Shown in pieces: positions 52,851 through 64,000 of a stretch of 64,000 bases of DNA. Both the position numbers and the translations under genes were made by a program. The stretch comes from Podocnemis expansa (Eukaryota; Chordata; Testudines; Podocnemididae), in NCBI GenBank assembly GCA_007922195.1, contig ML682067.1, positions 9,405,007-9,469,006 of the forward strand, written 5' to 3'. The notes beneath the pieces are model-generated. The model worked only from the letters and a program-made list of their open reading frames with translations. It ran no database searches and was not told where the DNA came from. Each line of letters opens with the position of its first letter. The first letter of the stretch is position 1.

Positions 52851-53879
52851 TCTAAAATTCTTTCAGTGATGAGAAAATTTCTCTGCTCAAATGTTCCTTC
52901 TTCAACCACAGACAGCTGAAAAGGAACTGAGGACAGGGGTCACATACATGCCAAAACCCATTGAGCGCATCATAATGTTGTTCCTGTGTGTGTGCAAACC
53001 ACACTAGTGTTGCTAAAAGACCTCTGATTAACAACTCGGAATGTGACAACATGCAAAGCGGAGCACCCACAGGGACATCACTCAAAGAAGTGGTAAAAAA
53101 TATTCTATTATTATCTCTACATGTTAAGATAAAAAATTAAAAAACTTTAATTGTTAATTATCTTTCTTCATCTCAAGACACTAAGTAGCAATATGGACGC
53201 TGCCCAAGTGTCTAGGAGGATAAGAGAAATACCCTTGGTTCTCTTCCCTTACACAGCTCTTTCCTATACGACTCAGTTTGTGAGACTCCACCTCTACACC
53301 CCACAAGACATTCCTTCTAGGTGTCCATTTACACCACCAAACTGAGACAATACTTTAAATTGCTGTGCCACTAGTGTACGTACAGTCTTTGTCAACAGTG
53401 ACGAAAATAACTAACGCCATTTACTTGTCTAGAGCCACTTATCTTGGCACTAACTTACTGTGGGAGCCAATTCCCCAGAGCCGGCCCCATACTGCTACTT
53501 TACAAATTCCAAGATTCTTGAAGACAGCTTTCTTCTTCCTTCTAGCTGAAGGAACAAAATGTTATGGTTGTTCTTTTAAAAGTTAACAAATGAATACTGA
53601 CTCAATTCAGCTTTGAAACTTTATAAATGCAGAAGAAAACTGCTCCTTTTAAACATCTTAATTAAAATTAAATTTAAAAAAAGCAAGCATAGAAATTTTT
53701 TGTCAATTTTAAAAAAAAACAAAACCCCTCCTTTTTTCCTTTAGTAGTTTATGTTTAATGAAGTATTGCCCTGTATCTCCATTTTTCTTTGCCTCTGCTG
53801 CTGCCTGAGTGTGAACATCCAGTTCCAAATGAGATGTGTGGCTGACCAGTCAGTTTGTAACTCTCAATTTCTATTGTAA

Positions 53880-53973
53880 TATCTTTTATTGGACAACTTC
53901 AGCTTTTGAGCTTACGCAGAGCTGTTCAATAAAAACTTGTCTCTCTCACCAACAAAGTTGGCCCAATGAAATA
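53880..53973. repeat. Fold-back repeat (TATTGGACAACTT family)
   Basis: TATCTTTTATTGGACAACTT on the left pairs with AAGTTGGCCCAATGAAATA on the right. Between them are AGCTTTTGAGCTTACGCAGA and CTTGTCTCTCTCACCAAC, phrases common in crocodilian and turtle repeats. Class and exact limits are unknown. Confidence 0.65.
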
Positions 53974-54749
53974 TGAACAGTTGGTTGGTCCCACCTTGTG
54001 TCTCAGACAAAAGAACTGACTTTTGTTGTTTTGATTTTTAAACATCTTCATTTTTGCATAACAGCTGTAAAGTAGGTACAAGTTTTCATAATTAGGTTAC
54101 ACAAAGGCTGATAAGGATTTGAAGGTAAACATGTAACTGCTAGAGAAAGAAGGGAAAATAAGTTTTCTTACTTTTAATACTGGTTTCTTCTAGAATAAAT
54201 CAGCTGCTTCAGACAAAAGTTATAACTCTAAGTATTTTTGTCCACATCACTGGAATGGAGGCAATGTCCCCCGTTTTTGTTAGTATTTTTAGCCTACAAG
54301 CGCCTCCTCTTGGTACAAGTGCTAAAGCAAATACATCTTCCCAAGGCAAATATGTTCAAATCTTAGGAGATACACAACTGGAATAATTACAGTTTACAAC
54401 ACAGTTACAATACAGGTTAAATGGAAAAAAACAAACAGAACCATTGTATTCATATAATCAATGTGCCATTTTAGCCCTATTTAGTATTTGCTCTTATCCT
54501 GAGTTGACGAAATATTTCGTGCTAGATCAGCCTACAAGTAATATTACATAAAGTGTGCCTTTTCAAAAGTACTGGATTTGAACTCAGAGAAAACAAAATT
54601 ACAGGATGCAAACACACCTTTAAAAAGGATTCCAGGGTAGGCATACTACTATAAGATTTTGTGTGGAAAAGTCTATTACATCTTCCATTTGGAACACTGA
54701 GCCATGCTAGTTGTATCTATTTAATAAGAACCAAAGAATGATGAGTGAC

Positions 54750-55419
54750 CAATGTTCCCTCTAAGGGGCCAATGCAGCTAAGCAACATACATTGCTTGCT
54801 GCGCAGCCGCCCCCCCCCCCGGCCTGTTCCTGTCACCCCCACCAAAGCTCCACTGGCTGCCTGGCAGTGGGGGTGGAGCAGTCAGCCCAGCCTATCCCCA
54901 GCTGGCTGCACCTCCTGGGGGCAGGGGGTGGAGGTGCTCAACACTGAGCTGCGGGGTGTGAGGTCAGGGCTCTGGAGCAGCCTGCCCCATTCCCAAAGAG
55001 TTTGGGCCGCTTCACCCCCCCCCCCCCCCCAACCTGAGTGGGCCTGCTCCATGCCCGGGGGAGAGGGGCAGGGACAAAATGGCCCAAACACTTTTGGAGC
55101 AGGGCAGGCAGCTCGAGGGCTCCAACCCCACATGCAGGAGCTCAGCTCCGGCCCTCTCCACCCCCCCTGGGGAGGCACAGCTGGCTGGGGGTAGGCTGGC
55201 TGGCTGCTCCGCTCCACTGCAGTGAGGCCAGGCAGGCAGGCAGGGCAGAGAGAGTCTGCACAGGCTCAGTGAGAACTGACTAAGCGGGAGTTTTAAAAAC
55301 TCCCAGTTCAGAGCTGCTCTCGGCAGGGACTATAGCTGCCGGCTGCGCACGGCTGGCAGCCTTCCCTGTGCCAGGCAGCACCAGGGGCTGTGTGGCCGTG
55401 CAGCTTAGAGGGAACATTG
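54750..55419. mobile_element. TIR element with GC-rich interior (hAT-like, tentative)
   Basis: The ends are CAATGTTCCCTCTAAGGGG and, inverted, CAATGTTCCCTCTAAGCTGC. The 670-bp interior is GC-rich, with C-runs at about 54808-54819 and 55015-55030 and repeated CTGGCTG/GGCAGGCAG words. A clear 8-bp TSD was not found. ORFs on both strands come from base composition. Confidence 0.72.
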
Positions 55420-56616
55420 AGTCCAACCCTCTTAATCTTCCTTCCCAAAACAAACACTTAGTGAAGTAATGATGGAGAGCATCCTTATCTGATTTCCTGG
55501 TCTGGCACTGGCTCTCACTGAATTTCCAAAATCTACATTTGGGTTGCCAGGCTAGAACAACTCTTTGCTTCATTTCAGGCACTTATGTGGCATTCTCCAT
55601 TCTGTTGGCAGCATTTATGAATCATGTGCAGTGAGGGCAGTGGAAATGTAATTCAGGTAACTGCTGTTCACATGACTTCTCCACCTCCCCTCTGTTGTTG
55701 ACTGGTTGAAGTGCCGCTTATCAGCCTGGGCTTGAATCCACAAAGCAAGACACCAAAGCTAGGAAGGATTCTGGTATCTGGATAAGAAATCCTAGAATCT
55801 TGGGCTCCTAAAAGGGTTAATCCATTCTGAAAAACACACATGTAATTTGGATCAGCAGCAAGAGTTGATACACTATAGAACAGCCACCTGGATTTCTCCA
55901 AACTTATACAAAAATATCAGTATAGCCTGGCAGAAATTAAACTCAGTTATGCCTGGAAAAAGCTGAATGCAAGAACTGAAACTGTGTTTGCTTTAATTTG
56001 GTGTGATAGTACCCAGGTGCTCTTCAGAGCAAGAAGTGTGTTGATTTTTAGTCTTGCCTATACTAGAGAATTACATTATGAAGCTGATCCAATGAAAGTT
56101 GCAACAGTGCAATGAACTCACACTAATCATTGTGTTTCAGGTAAACTATTGCCCTACATCTGCGCATCGTAGCTCCATGTTGCAGCAGCACTAGATAATG
56201 GAAACTTATCCCATAGCTCCCTGTGTCACTCTGTGCAGCAGGTGCATAACTGACAATACTATACTGAATGCATCTAGAGCTTAGGTTCCCAACCTTTTCT
56301 CTGCCATGGCACACATTGATACCTTCAAATTTTTCGAGGCATACCATAACTAAAAAACTCATGAATATTCAAATTAACAAATTACTTACAGATATTCATG
56401 AACCATGACACTGTTTCAGAAATGCTGCTGTGTGGGGTAGTAGGAGTAGCAGAGCAGGAGTAGCAAAACAGGGGAGGTCAGGAATCGTGTGCAGTGGCAG
56501 GAGTGAGTGTAGGGAGCAGGGCAGGGCAGGGCAAGGGTGGCAAAAGAGGACAAGGGCAGCCATGTGGGGCATAGCACAAGGGTGGGGAGAGAGGAAGGGA
56601 GAACAAGAGTGGCTTT

Positions 56617-57902
56617 GTGTGGGGGCGGAGGGGACCAGTCAGCCTCACCTCAATCCCTGGAAAAATTATGGAGCAGGTTCTCAAAGAATCCATCCTAAAA
56701 CTCTTAGAGGAAAATAAAGTGATCAGGAACAGTCAGCATGGATTTACCAAGGGTAAATCATGCCTGACCAATCTCATTTCCTTCTATGATCAGATGACTG
56801 GTTTTCTGGATGCAGGAAGAACCGTTGACGTGATATACCTTGATTTTAGCAAGGCTTTTGATACAGTTTCCCACAGCATTCTCATTGGCAAATTAAGGAA
56901 GTATGGGTTGGATAGGTGGACTATAAGGTGGATAGAAAACTGGCTAGATCAACGGTTTCAGCGTGTAGGAATCAATGGTTCCATGTCTAGCTGGCAACCA
57001 GTCACGAGTGGTGTGCCCCAGGGGTCGTTCCTGGGGCCGGTTCTGTTCAACATTTTCATCAATGATCTGGATGACGGAATAGACAGCACTCTCAGTAAGT
57101 TCGCGGATGACACCAAGCTGGGGGAACAGTAGACACGCTGGAGGGCAAGGACAGGATTCAGGGAGACCTAGATAAATCGGACCAGCGGGCCAACAGAAAT
57201 CATATGAGCTTCAATAAGGACAAGTGTAAAATCCTGCACGTGGGATGGAAAAACCCCATGCACTGCTACAGGCTGGGGAACATTCAGTTAAGTAGCAGCA
57301 GTGTAGAAAAAGACCTGGGGGTCATGGTGGATGGGAAGCTGGATATAAGTCAGCAGTGTGCTCTTGCTGCCAAAAAGGCCAATGACATACTGGGCTGCAT
57401 CAAAAGAAGTACTACCAGCAGATCAAGGGATGTGATCATTCCCCTCTATTCGGCACTGGTGAGGCCACATCTAGAATACTGTGTTCAGTTTTGGGCTCCC
57501 CACTACAAAAAGGACAGGGGCATGCTAGAGAGAGTCCAGCGGAGGGCAACCAAAATGGTAAAAGGGCTGGAGTACAAGCCCTATGAGGAAAGGCTGAAAG
57601 CATTAGACTTATTTAGTCTCCAGAAGAGAAGATTGAGGGAGGATTTGATCGCAGCCTTCAACTACTTGAAGGGATGCTCTAAGGAAGATGGAGCTCGACT
57701 GTTCTCGGTAATAACAGAGGACAGAACTAGGAGCAATGGTCTCAAGTTACAGTTAGGGAGGTCGAGGCTAGATATCAGAAAAAACTTTTTTACTAGGCGA
57801 GTGGTGAGGCATTGGAATGAGCTGCCTAGGGAGGTGGTGGAGTCTCCATCTTTGGAGGTGTTGAAGTCCCAGCTGGACAAAACCATGACTGGGATGGCTT
57901 AG
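56617..57902 (+). pseudogene. CR1 reverse transcriptase C-terminal half (copy 2)
   Basis: The first frame (to 57132) has [35 protein letters not shown], and an intact FADDTKLG catalytic box. Just after it the G-run (GGGGG, six G in copy 1) is one base short, shifting the frame to a TAG at 57130. The second frame (57204-57902) continues [42 protein letters not shown] and LDIRKNFFTRRVVRHWN. Apart from this lesion and a few nearby changes the coding is well kept. Confidence 0.92.
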
Positions 57903-57980
57903 TGGGAGTGCTCCTGCCTCTGGCAGGGGGTTGGACTAGATGACCTATGAGGTCCCTTCCAACCCTATGATTCTATGAAT
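56634..57980 (+). mobile_element. CR1 LINE copy 2, 5'-truncated
   Basis: The element begins within the RT (CAGTCAGCCTCACCTCAATC, equivalent to VSLTSIPGK) and runs to the tail CCCTATGATTCTATGAATC. About 1.35 kb. Truncation at the 5' side is usual for LINE insertions. Compared with copy 1 at the same positions, it has fewer stops, so it is likely younger. It interrupts the hAT element at 56280-58765. Confidence 0.93.
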
Positions 57981-58049
57981 CTGGGGAGTGGGAGGGTAGG
58001 GCAGGGGAGCATGGAGTAGCACCCACTTCCCCCTTCTCCACAGTGGCTC

Positions 58050-58640
58050 CCTGCCACCCAGGGCAAATCCTCACCCCACTGCTGCTCCCTCCCACCCAAG
58101 TGGATCCTGTCCTCACCTCTCCCAGCCCCCTGCTCCCTGTGATGGACCCTCCCATCACTGCAGGGGCCAGGACTAGGCCTCCAGCCCCCAGCTACACCCT
58201 CCCACACAGCCACCTTCCCCCCCAGCTACACCCCCCAACCAAACAGCCACCCCACAACACTAGCTATACACCCTCTCCTACACATCTACCCACCCACCTC
58301 TGCTATACACACCCCTACCCCACACAACTCCCAGCAGCCTTCCCCCCCCCAAAGCCCTTACTTGAGCTGTTTGCAGGCTGCCTGACACGAGCTGCTCCGC
58401 CCTGCAGGGGGGAGATTCACACACTCCCAGCCTTGCTGGCTGGGCTTAAGATGAAGCCTGGTTTAAGGTAGAGCCACCAGAACTCTGCCTTCTGGGTGCT
58501 CCTGATATTTTTAGGGAGACCCCTGAAACTCTGTGTTCTAGTGCCTTCCTCTATTTTAAGGGGGGCCAGAATGCTGCCTGCCTAAAAATAGGGGGCACCA
58601 GAACTGTGTTCCAATGCCTTCCCCCTTACTTTAACTACTG
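58050..58640. repeat. C-rich array and TTTTTAGGG/CCAGAACTCTG units
   Basis: The left part repeats words such as CCCCAGCTACACCC and CACCCACC. The right part has units CCAGAACTCTGCCTTCTGG, ATATTTTTAGGGAGACCCC, CCAGAATGCTGCCTGCC and AAAAATAGGGGGCACCAGAA at 45-60 bp spacing. The second set is shared with 6000-6200. Long ORFs here are artefacts. Confidence 0.7.
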
Positions 58641-59050
58641 CCTTTTCCCAGCTCTGCACAGTCCATATGGCTGGGCTGAGCAGGGAGGGAACTTTTAACT
58701 CCAGCTCCGGGGATGCTCAGGGCACACTTTGGGTGTTGCCATGGCACACTGGTTGGGAACCACTGGTCTAGAGTATTAAAAACTTTGTAATCATCATTTT
58801 ATATTAGAGCACTTTTAACCAAAAACAGCTTATATAATACACAACTGCTATTTTGCATAAAAAAACAACTTTAAAATATTTAGATTGTTTAAAAATGCTA
58901 AAACTAACATTGTTCAAGAAGCCTTAACTAACAGAACATGTAAAATACATTCTGGTATCTTCTTTAATTACACAGTCATATACTATTTTTTCCATAAGAG
59001 CCTTGCCTCATTTAGTGCACATAATGGGATGGTGCCAAGATTGTTTAAAC

Positions 59051-59623
59051 CAGTGGTTCCCAACTTGTGGGCCTCGGACCTCTGGTGGGCCACAGCGTGG
59101 CTCCAGGGGGTCCGTGGACAGGCAGAGAGCTGGGGCCAGATGCCACCTGGGTGTCTGGTTGCTATGGAGACACAGGCTTCCAGCTGGCCAGCAGGGAGCT
59201 TTCCCCAGGCTGGTAGTTTTTAAAACTCCCGCCCTGAGAATGCAAAGCATGCTCAGAGTAGCCTGGGGGCTGGCCAGGTGCCCCAAGGTCCAGTGGCCAA
59301 GTAAGGGGGGGAGAGACCGTGAGGGGAGAGGTTGGGGAAAGGAACCAGTAGGGAGGGGGGCCATGGTCATGGTGGCTCCCAGCTCTCCAGGCAAGGGGGT
59401 CCACGGCTGCGGCAGCTCCCTGCTCCCCGGGTAAGGGCAGGTGGCCATGGCCACAGTGGTTCCTAGACCGGGGGAGGGGGGCCATGGCTGCGGGGAGCAG
59501 TGGGCCACATTCTGCCCCAGCATAGGCCACATTTCCCATGTAGAGGCGCCGCCACACTGGGGCCACGGACTCCCTTCCCCTTGCAAAGGGGGTCCCCAGC
59601 CTTAAGAAGGTTGGGAATCCCTG
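59051..59623. mobile_element. hAT-type MITE with perfect 8-bp TSD and GC-rich interior
   Basis: The 573-bp element runs from CAGTGGTTCCCAACTTGTGG to, inverted, CAGGGATTCCCAACCTTC. The flanks are GTTTAAAC at 59043-59050 and GTTTAAAC at 59624-59631, perfect and palindromic. The interior has GC-rich units starting CCATGGTCATGGTGGC, CCACGGCTGCGGC, CCATGGCCACAGTGG and CCATGGCTGCGGGG at about 40-50 bp spacing (59360-59505). The 100-190 codon ORFs on both strands have no recognised domain and follow from composition. Confidence 0.93.
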
Positions 59624-59629
59624 GTTTAA

Positions 59630-62600
59630 ACTTTATAATACATAGATGTACATGTATTTATGTTTTTCAAATGAGAAATACAGCTATTCTTTACAAAAAC
59701 ATAAAAATAACCCTGAATGGTACAAATATCTTTCCTACAGTTATGTAATTCAAAACACAGCCAGTAATTAAAAGATTCAAATCTCAGTGAATTATTTCCA
59801 TTAAATCAGTCATTCATTTTTGTCATATACAAGCAGCTACAAGAAACTGCTAACAACTTACAAAAATAAAACCATTGATAGTCTAAAAATGCTTCAGTTT
59901 CTTTTTGCTCAGGGAGACTTTAAAAATCATTGAAATATTAGTATATTCAATTTCTTGTGTGCTTTGCCCATCTCAAATAAAACTACCAAGTGCTATAGAT
60001 GCATTTATGCAGTCATACCCCTAACATATATGAAGACCTCTTAACCCAAGTGTATTTCTAGAATCTAAATGTTGTATATGACTGTAAATAGCTTACACAT
60101 TTTTAGTTTTCATTTATATCTTACTTATTTTAAAAAAAAAGCCTGATCCTGACAATTACATAACTAAATTAATTCTAAAATGAACATTTTAATATGTTCT
60201 ACAGTAGATAAATCTGAAATTGATATTAACTATGATTCACTAATTATTTCTCATTTGTCTCTTTTCAATATTGTAAACTTTCCAATTAGAGTACTAGAAA
60301 CTTTCAGAAAAAAAGGAGAGCAAAGGAAAAATCTGTATCTGCATATATATGTACATTATAAGCTTTCTTATTTGTTCTGTTGGTGACATGATCCTGGTGG
60401 CTACCTTCTGTAAAGGAGTCAGTTTCTATGGTTGGTCAGTTCTGGGCCTCTCCTCTATTTAAGCTGCAACATTCTACTAAATAATATCAAATTATGGAGG
60501 CTATCACTTGTCTTTTGTTCATGACTTTTTTTTAACATGTAAATAGATACAACTGAGGTTCCCTGTATGAGTGAAAAACCCAAAAACAGAACTTCCCATG
60601 TGCATTTTCAAGTGTCTCTCTAAAAATTTTCAGAAAAATTATTCCAACTATAAATAGCACATTTTTGTCAAAAATGTGAATAATTTAGCTTGTCTTCTTA
60701 CATGCTATTATTAGAAAACTACTTATTATTCAATTTACAAATAAAAGATGAACTGACAATCTTTTCACTAGCCAAGAACAGTTCACATTTCTTTATTTCT
60801 TCTGCAATGTTTGCCAAAATCACAAATACCTAAAGAAATGTAAGAAGTCACATTCATTCTTGCTCTAGTGATCAGAAACAGATTCCTGAGATAGGCCCCA
60901 ATTCAATAAGATATTAAGCATGAACATAATCCCACTGAAGTCAAAATACTGTAGTAGTCACACTAAAGATACATGGTTAAAATCAGACATGTGCTTGAAG
61001 TGATTTGCTAATAAATAGGGTTCTGTCTTAATTGCTAATTTTCTATTTCAACTATTTTTAAATTCATGTCATTATTCAAAATTCAGTTAAATGATTTATA
61101 TTTGCATTGTACTGTAAAGATAAAAAGGAAAATGGCTATATTCACTTAGAACTTTTGCTGTAACTAAAGATAGTTAAAATGATATTGCCTTTTACATTAT
61201 AATGCTGGTTTTACATCACCATAAAACCCTCTCTCTGAAATTCTCCTTTTGAAACTAAATCTTCCATGCTCTGCCTCAACTCAAAGTTTAATTCTGTGGT
61301 AGAGTTTGAGCAGACAGTTATTTTTGAGTCAACTGCTGATGGAATGGGAGGGGGGAGTAAAATTTCCTCTTCCTAACCCTAACCTTTACCCTCCATGAAA
61401 AGAACTGCAGCACACCAAGTTTTAAAGTTTAAACTGTGTGCTCTGTCTGTAAAAGAGGCAAAGAAAATCTTTGTCTACCCAATAGCTGAAGTCTGACAAA
61501 AAGGATCTCTTTTGTGTGGACAACCTAGTGTCTCCATTCAGCTTCCAGTCAGTGTGTTGAGAGTTTCTCATCATGCTGTATGTTCATCTCCAATTGGGAC
61601 TAAACTGTCTCCTCAAATAGAGGCAGAGAAATAGTCTGAAAGCACAAGTGTTTGGTTTTCTTAATTTCAGTTTCTGGCCAGTCTCACTCAAAGAGGCTTT
61701 ATAGTTTATACTAACTCTAATGACGTAAAGTGATATATATGTTGAGTTTGAGACAAACACTCAGCTGGTATAAATCCGAATAAATTAATCCTTTAATGGC
61801 ATTCTGTCAGTTTATGCCAACCAAGGATCTCACTCCTTCATGCACTGTGTTGTGACTTACAGTTGTTTTGAAAATTCAGAAAGGACATAAGATGCAATGA
61901 TAAAAACTACATAATATATTTAAATAAATTACTGTATGCAGTTTTAATCCATCACTTTAATGCTTAGAAATTGAGTTAGAATGTTCTTGTTATGTCATTT
62001 ACATAAGGGCGATGCTGAATTAACTGACACCACCTTAATTATAATAAACTTTTCCACATGTTAATTTCTTACACTTTTAAAGGAGAAATATATGGAAAGA
62101 TTTAGGGGTTTTTGCCTTAGAGCTTCTTAAAGCTTCCTGCTTCTAAAAACAAATTATGTCATAGCAGAGATAGTTAAGTTCTTAAAGTTTTAAGTACCAA
62201 AAGCATTTACCTGGCTGAACTATGAGGCAGTCTCCTTCTGCTCACATGAAATATTAAGGATTTGAAAAAGATCAGAACCTACCCCTTTGCTCTGCCAATA
62301 GGCTTGGGCTGCCTATTTAACTTCTTCAATTCTTGCTAATTTGCAGGTTAAGAGGAAACGAAGAATTTCAGAATGCTGTTGTCCTGTGAAGACTAGTGGA
62401 TGGATCAGGCAGTTATCAGGGACCTTGTAGAATTTAGCTCCACTAAGCACTAGGAACTATGGGTAGCAATAATCCAATTGGATTCTTAGAAGTTGTCTAA
62501 TACTAAAAAGATTTGTGTAAATCTCTGAAAGGCATCTTTGCAGACACTGATAAAGCCAATAAAAATAACACTCCAAATAGCCATTATATCAAAACAAATT

Positions 62601-64000
62601 GTCCAATAAACTACTATGCACAAGTATGTTTAAGAAATCCATATATGAATGTTTGGATTTACAAACACGTGAGAGAGAATAGGCTGAGAAATGACACTTC
62701 CAAAATTTTAAGAACAGTTGTAAATTGTGAGAACTCAAAAGTGACCAGCGTAGGTACTACTTTTGCAAATCTAGCAAAAAGTATCCTAATAGTCTGTTGT
62801 GACCAGAAGTTTCATAGGTATAACTTTTAATAAAGACCAGGTTATGTCAAATTAAGGTTTATTATGGCCCTCTGCTCATATCCTTAACCATAACTAAGGA
62901 GACTCAACTAGTAGGGATCTATAATAAATTGTTTTAACAAAGCAATAACTAAAACAAAACAAGTGCACTTATATAGCTTGCTTCATTCTTGAAACTTGAA
63001 AGTACTTCATGGAGATTAAATCATAAAACATATATGAGATATGTCAGGTAGTTCAGTAATTGTATATGTGTGCCAGACATAAAACATTAAAATAATTTGC
63101 TCAAGACACACAAGACACCATTCTGCAGACCTTGCATGAAAAATTCTTATTTACCCAGTTAACCTAATTGATTTAAATGAAAATATCATGCAAGTTCAGA
63201 TTTACAGAATTAGACCCAACATAAGTGACAAGAGTCTTGGTTCCTGTCCTCTTAGGATTTAAAAAAAAAAAAATTGTGTGTGTTCTCAGAATAAAGAAAG
63301 CCAAAGAGGATCTAAACACACACACGTGTGCATATGTGCCCATCTGTCTATCTTTAGACCTATGACTTTCTTTATCCTGGGAACATTTTTATGTTCTTTT
63401 TCAGTACTGCTGTGCTTGCCTTGATGCTACCAGTGAGAAAAGCTGTACTGTGAATGGGTTCTCACACATCTATCATTGTCATTTAGCAGGACTTGATTCA
63501 GTACAAACTTCTGAGCCTTCTCTACACTAAAGCCTCCCTCAACATTACTCCTTGCAAAGCAGCAACTACTTGGAATTATGGATTCAAAAATTTTGTCTAG
63601 CAAAGAAGTTTCTTTCTTTCTCTTCAGAGGGCTGGCTATTGAGACACAGGTTGATATATAAGAGTATCCTAAAATAGATGTGTGTATACAATACCACACA
63701 TGTAGCCATAATTCACCAATGATTCATTTCCACCAGTGGCACTCATGGAGACCACACTCTTTTACGCTAAAGCTGAAATATCAGTGGAGCTGTACAACAG
63801 TAAAATCTGCTGGTGTAGACAAAACCTTGCTGTAGTGACTCCTGTTTTGTTTCTCAGAGGTTTCCACATTATTGTTGGAACATTAATCTAATAAAAGCTC
63901 TCTTCAAGACTCAGTTCCAATCGGGCACAGCTAAGAAGTAGGTAAGCAAGAGCTACTGGTCTGGGGGAGGGAGGAAAGAAAGCTGAAAGACTGCTGGCAC
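59630..64000. other. Unannotated AT-rich part of intron 3
   Basis: No exon, TIR element or coding fragment was recognised. Minor items are an A-run near 63260, a short (CA)n at 63319-63328, and a possible old repeat fragment at 60890-60960 (GGCCCCAATTCAATAAGATA, then CCCACTGAAGTCAAAA). Confidence 0.6.

Larger units (their letters stand above)
47470..53085 (-). mobile_element. DIRS-type retrotransposon copy 3, split by CR1 copy 1
   Basis: The terminal sequence lies at 52850-53085 (GGAGCACCCACAGGGACATC on the plus strand), gag Cys/His-like sequence at 52540-52690, and more gag at 47824-48222. The CR1 at about 48240-51329 interrupts it. The left limit is uncertain, and no RT, RNase H or recombinase was found on the left, so the 3' part seems lost. 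Orientation is the same as copies 1 and 2 and as ARID2. Confidence 0.68.
56280..58765. mobile_element. hAT-type element, split by CR1 copy 2
   Basis: The left end reads CTTAGGTTCCCAACC and the right, inverted, CAGTGGTTCCCAACCAGTG. The flanks ATCTAGAG (56272-56279) and GTCTAGAG (58766-58773) match at 7 of 8. Next to each end is GGCACAC, as in 21178-21395. CR1 copy 2 fills about 56634-57980. The remainder includes G-rich repeats (56430-56630), a C-rich array (58050-58350) and the TTTTTAGGG/CCAGAACTCTG units (58480-58640). No transposase was found. Confidence 0.82.

Noticed and set aside
54745..55217. ORFs of 149 and 111 codons on opposite strands
   Set aside because: Pro/Gly/Trp-rich low-complexity products of the GC-rich TIR element at 54750-55419.
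59008..59586. 192-codon minus-strand ORF and overlapping plus-strand ORFs of 112-143 codons
   Set aside because: They lie wholly inside a GC-rich hAT MITE with perfect TSD; all frames are long there because of low stop-codon density. No domain was recognised.

Overview
The window is vertebrate nuclear DNA carrying the middle of one gene, ARID2, on the minus strand. ARID2 is the AT-rich-interaction subunit of the PBAF (SWI/SNF) chromatin remodeller. Twelve coding exons are legible, each with AG/GT borders and phases that join without a break. By the human numbering I remember, they are exon 4 (39418-39551) to the first 1.39 kb of the giant exon 15 (1-1386). Together they encode about 1,000 residues, roughly 96-1098 of a protein that is about 1,835 residues long in human: the end of the ARID domain, the armadillo-like helical region, the RFX-type winged helix and most of the Gln/Pro-rich central region. 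Exons 1-3 and the C-terminal zinc fingers lie outside the window.

The repeats point to a crocodilian or a turtle. They are CR1 LINEs ending in an ATTCTATGA-type 3' tail, degraded DIRS tyrosine-recombinase retrotransposons, many hAT-type DNA transposons with short terminal inverted repeats (TIRs) and 8-bp target duplications (TSDs), and fold-back repeats of a type I associate with reptile genomes. I lean slightly to a crocodilian but cannot decide.

Layout, left to right: 1-2865, exons 15-13; 2866-7089, intron 12 with a GC-rich repeat (5500-6220); 7090-7165, exon 12; 7166-17677, intron 11 with a hAT MITE and a DIRS copy split by a 3.9-kb hAT transposon; 17678-20224, exons 11-7; 20225-34610, intron 6 with the best-preserved DIRS copy (20.68-27.2 kb), itself hit by hAT MITEs, then a cluster of nested hAT elements; 34611-39551, exons 6-4; 39552-64000, part of large intron 3 with a possible retrovirus-like 3' remnant, a third DIRS copy split by a nearly full-length CR1, and a hAT element split by a second CR1.

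Apart from ARID2, every protein-like stretch I could identify is a decayed transposon gene; some intron stretches remain unassigned. I found no RNA gene, CRISPR array, operon or new biological system. The best unexplained observations are hAT-type elements with different termini that share one internal design (GC-rich degenerate arrays of 40-55 bp units), a fold-back element with an 11-bp perfect TSD, and the layered nesting. Positions were read by eye; exon borders should be exact, repeat borders without a TSD are approximate.
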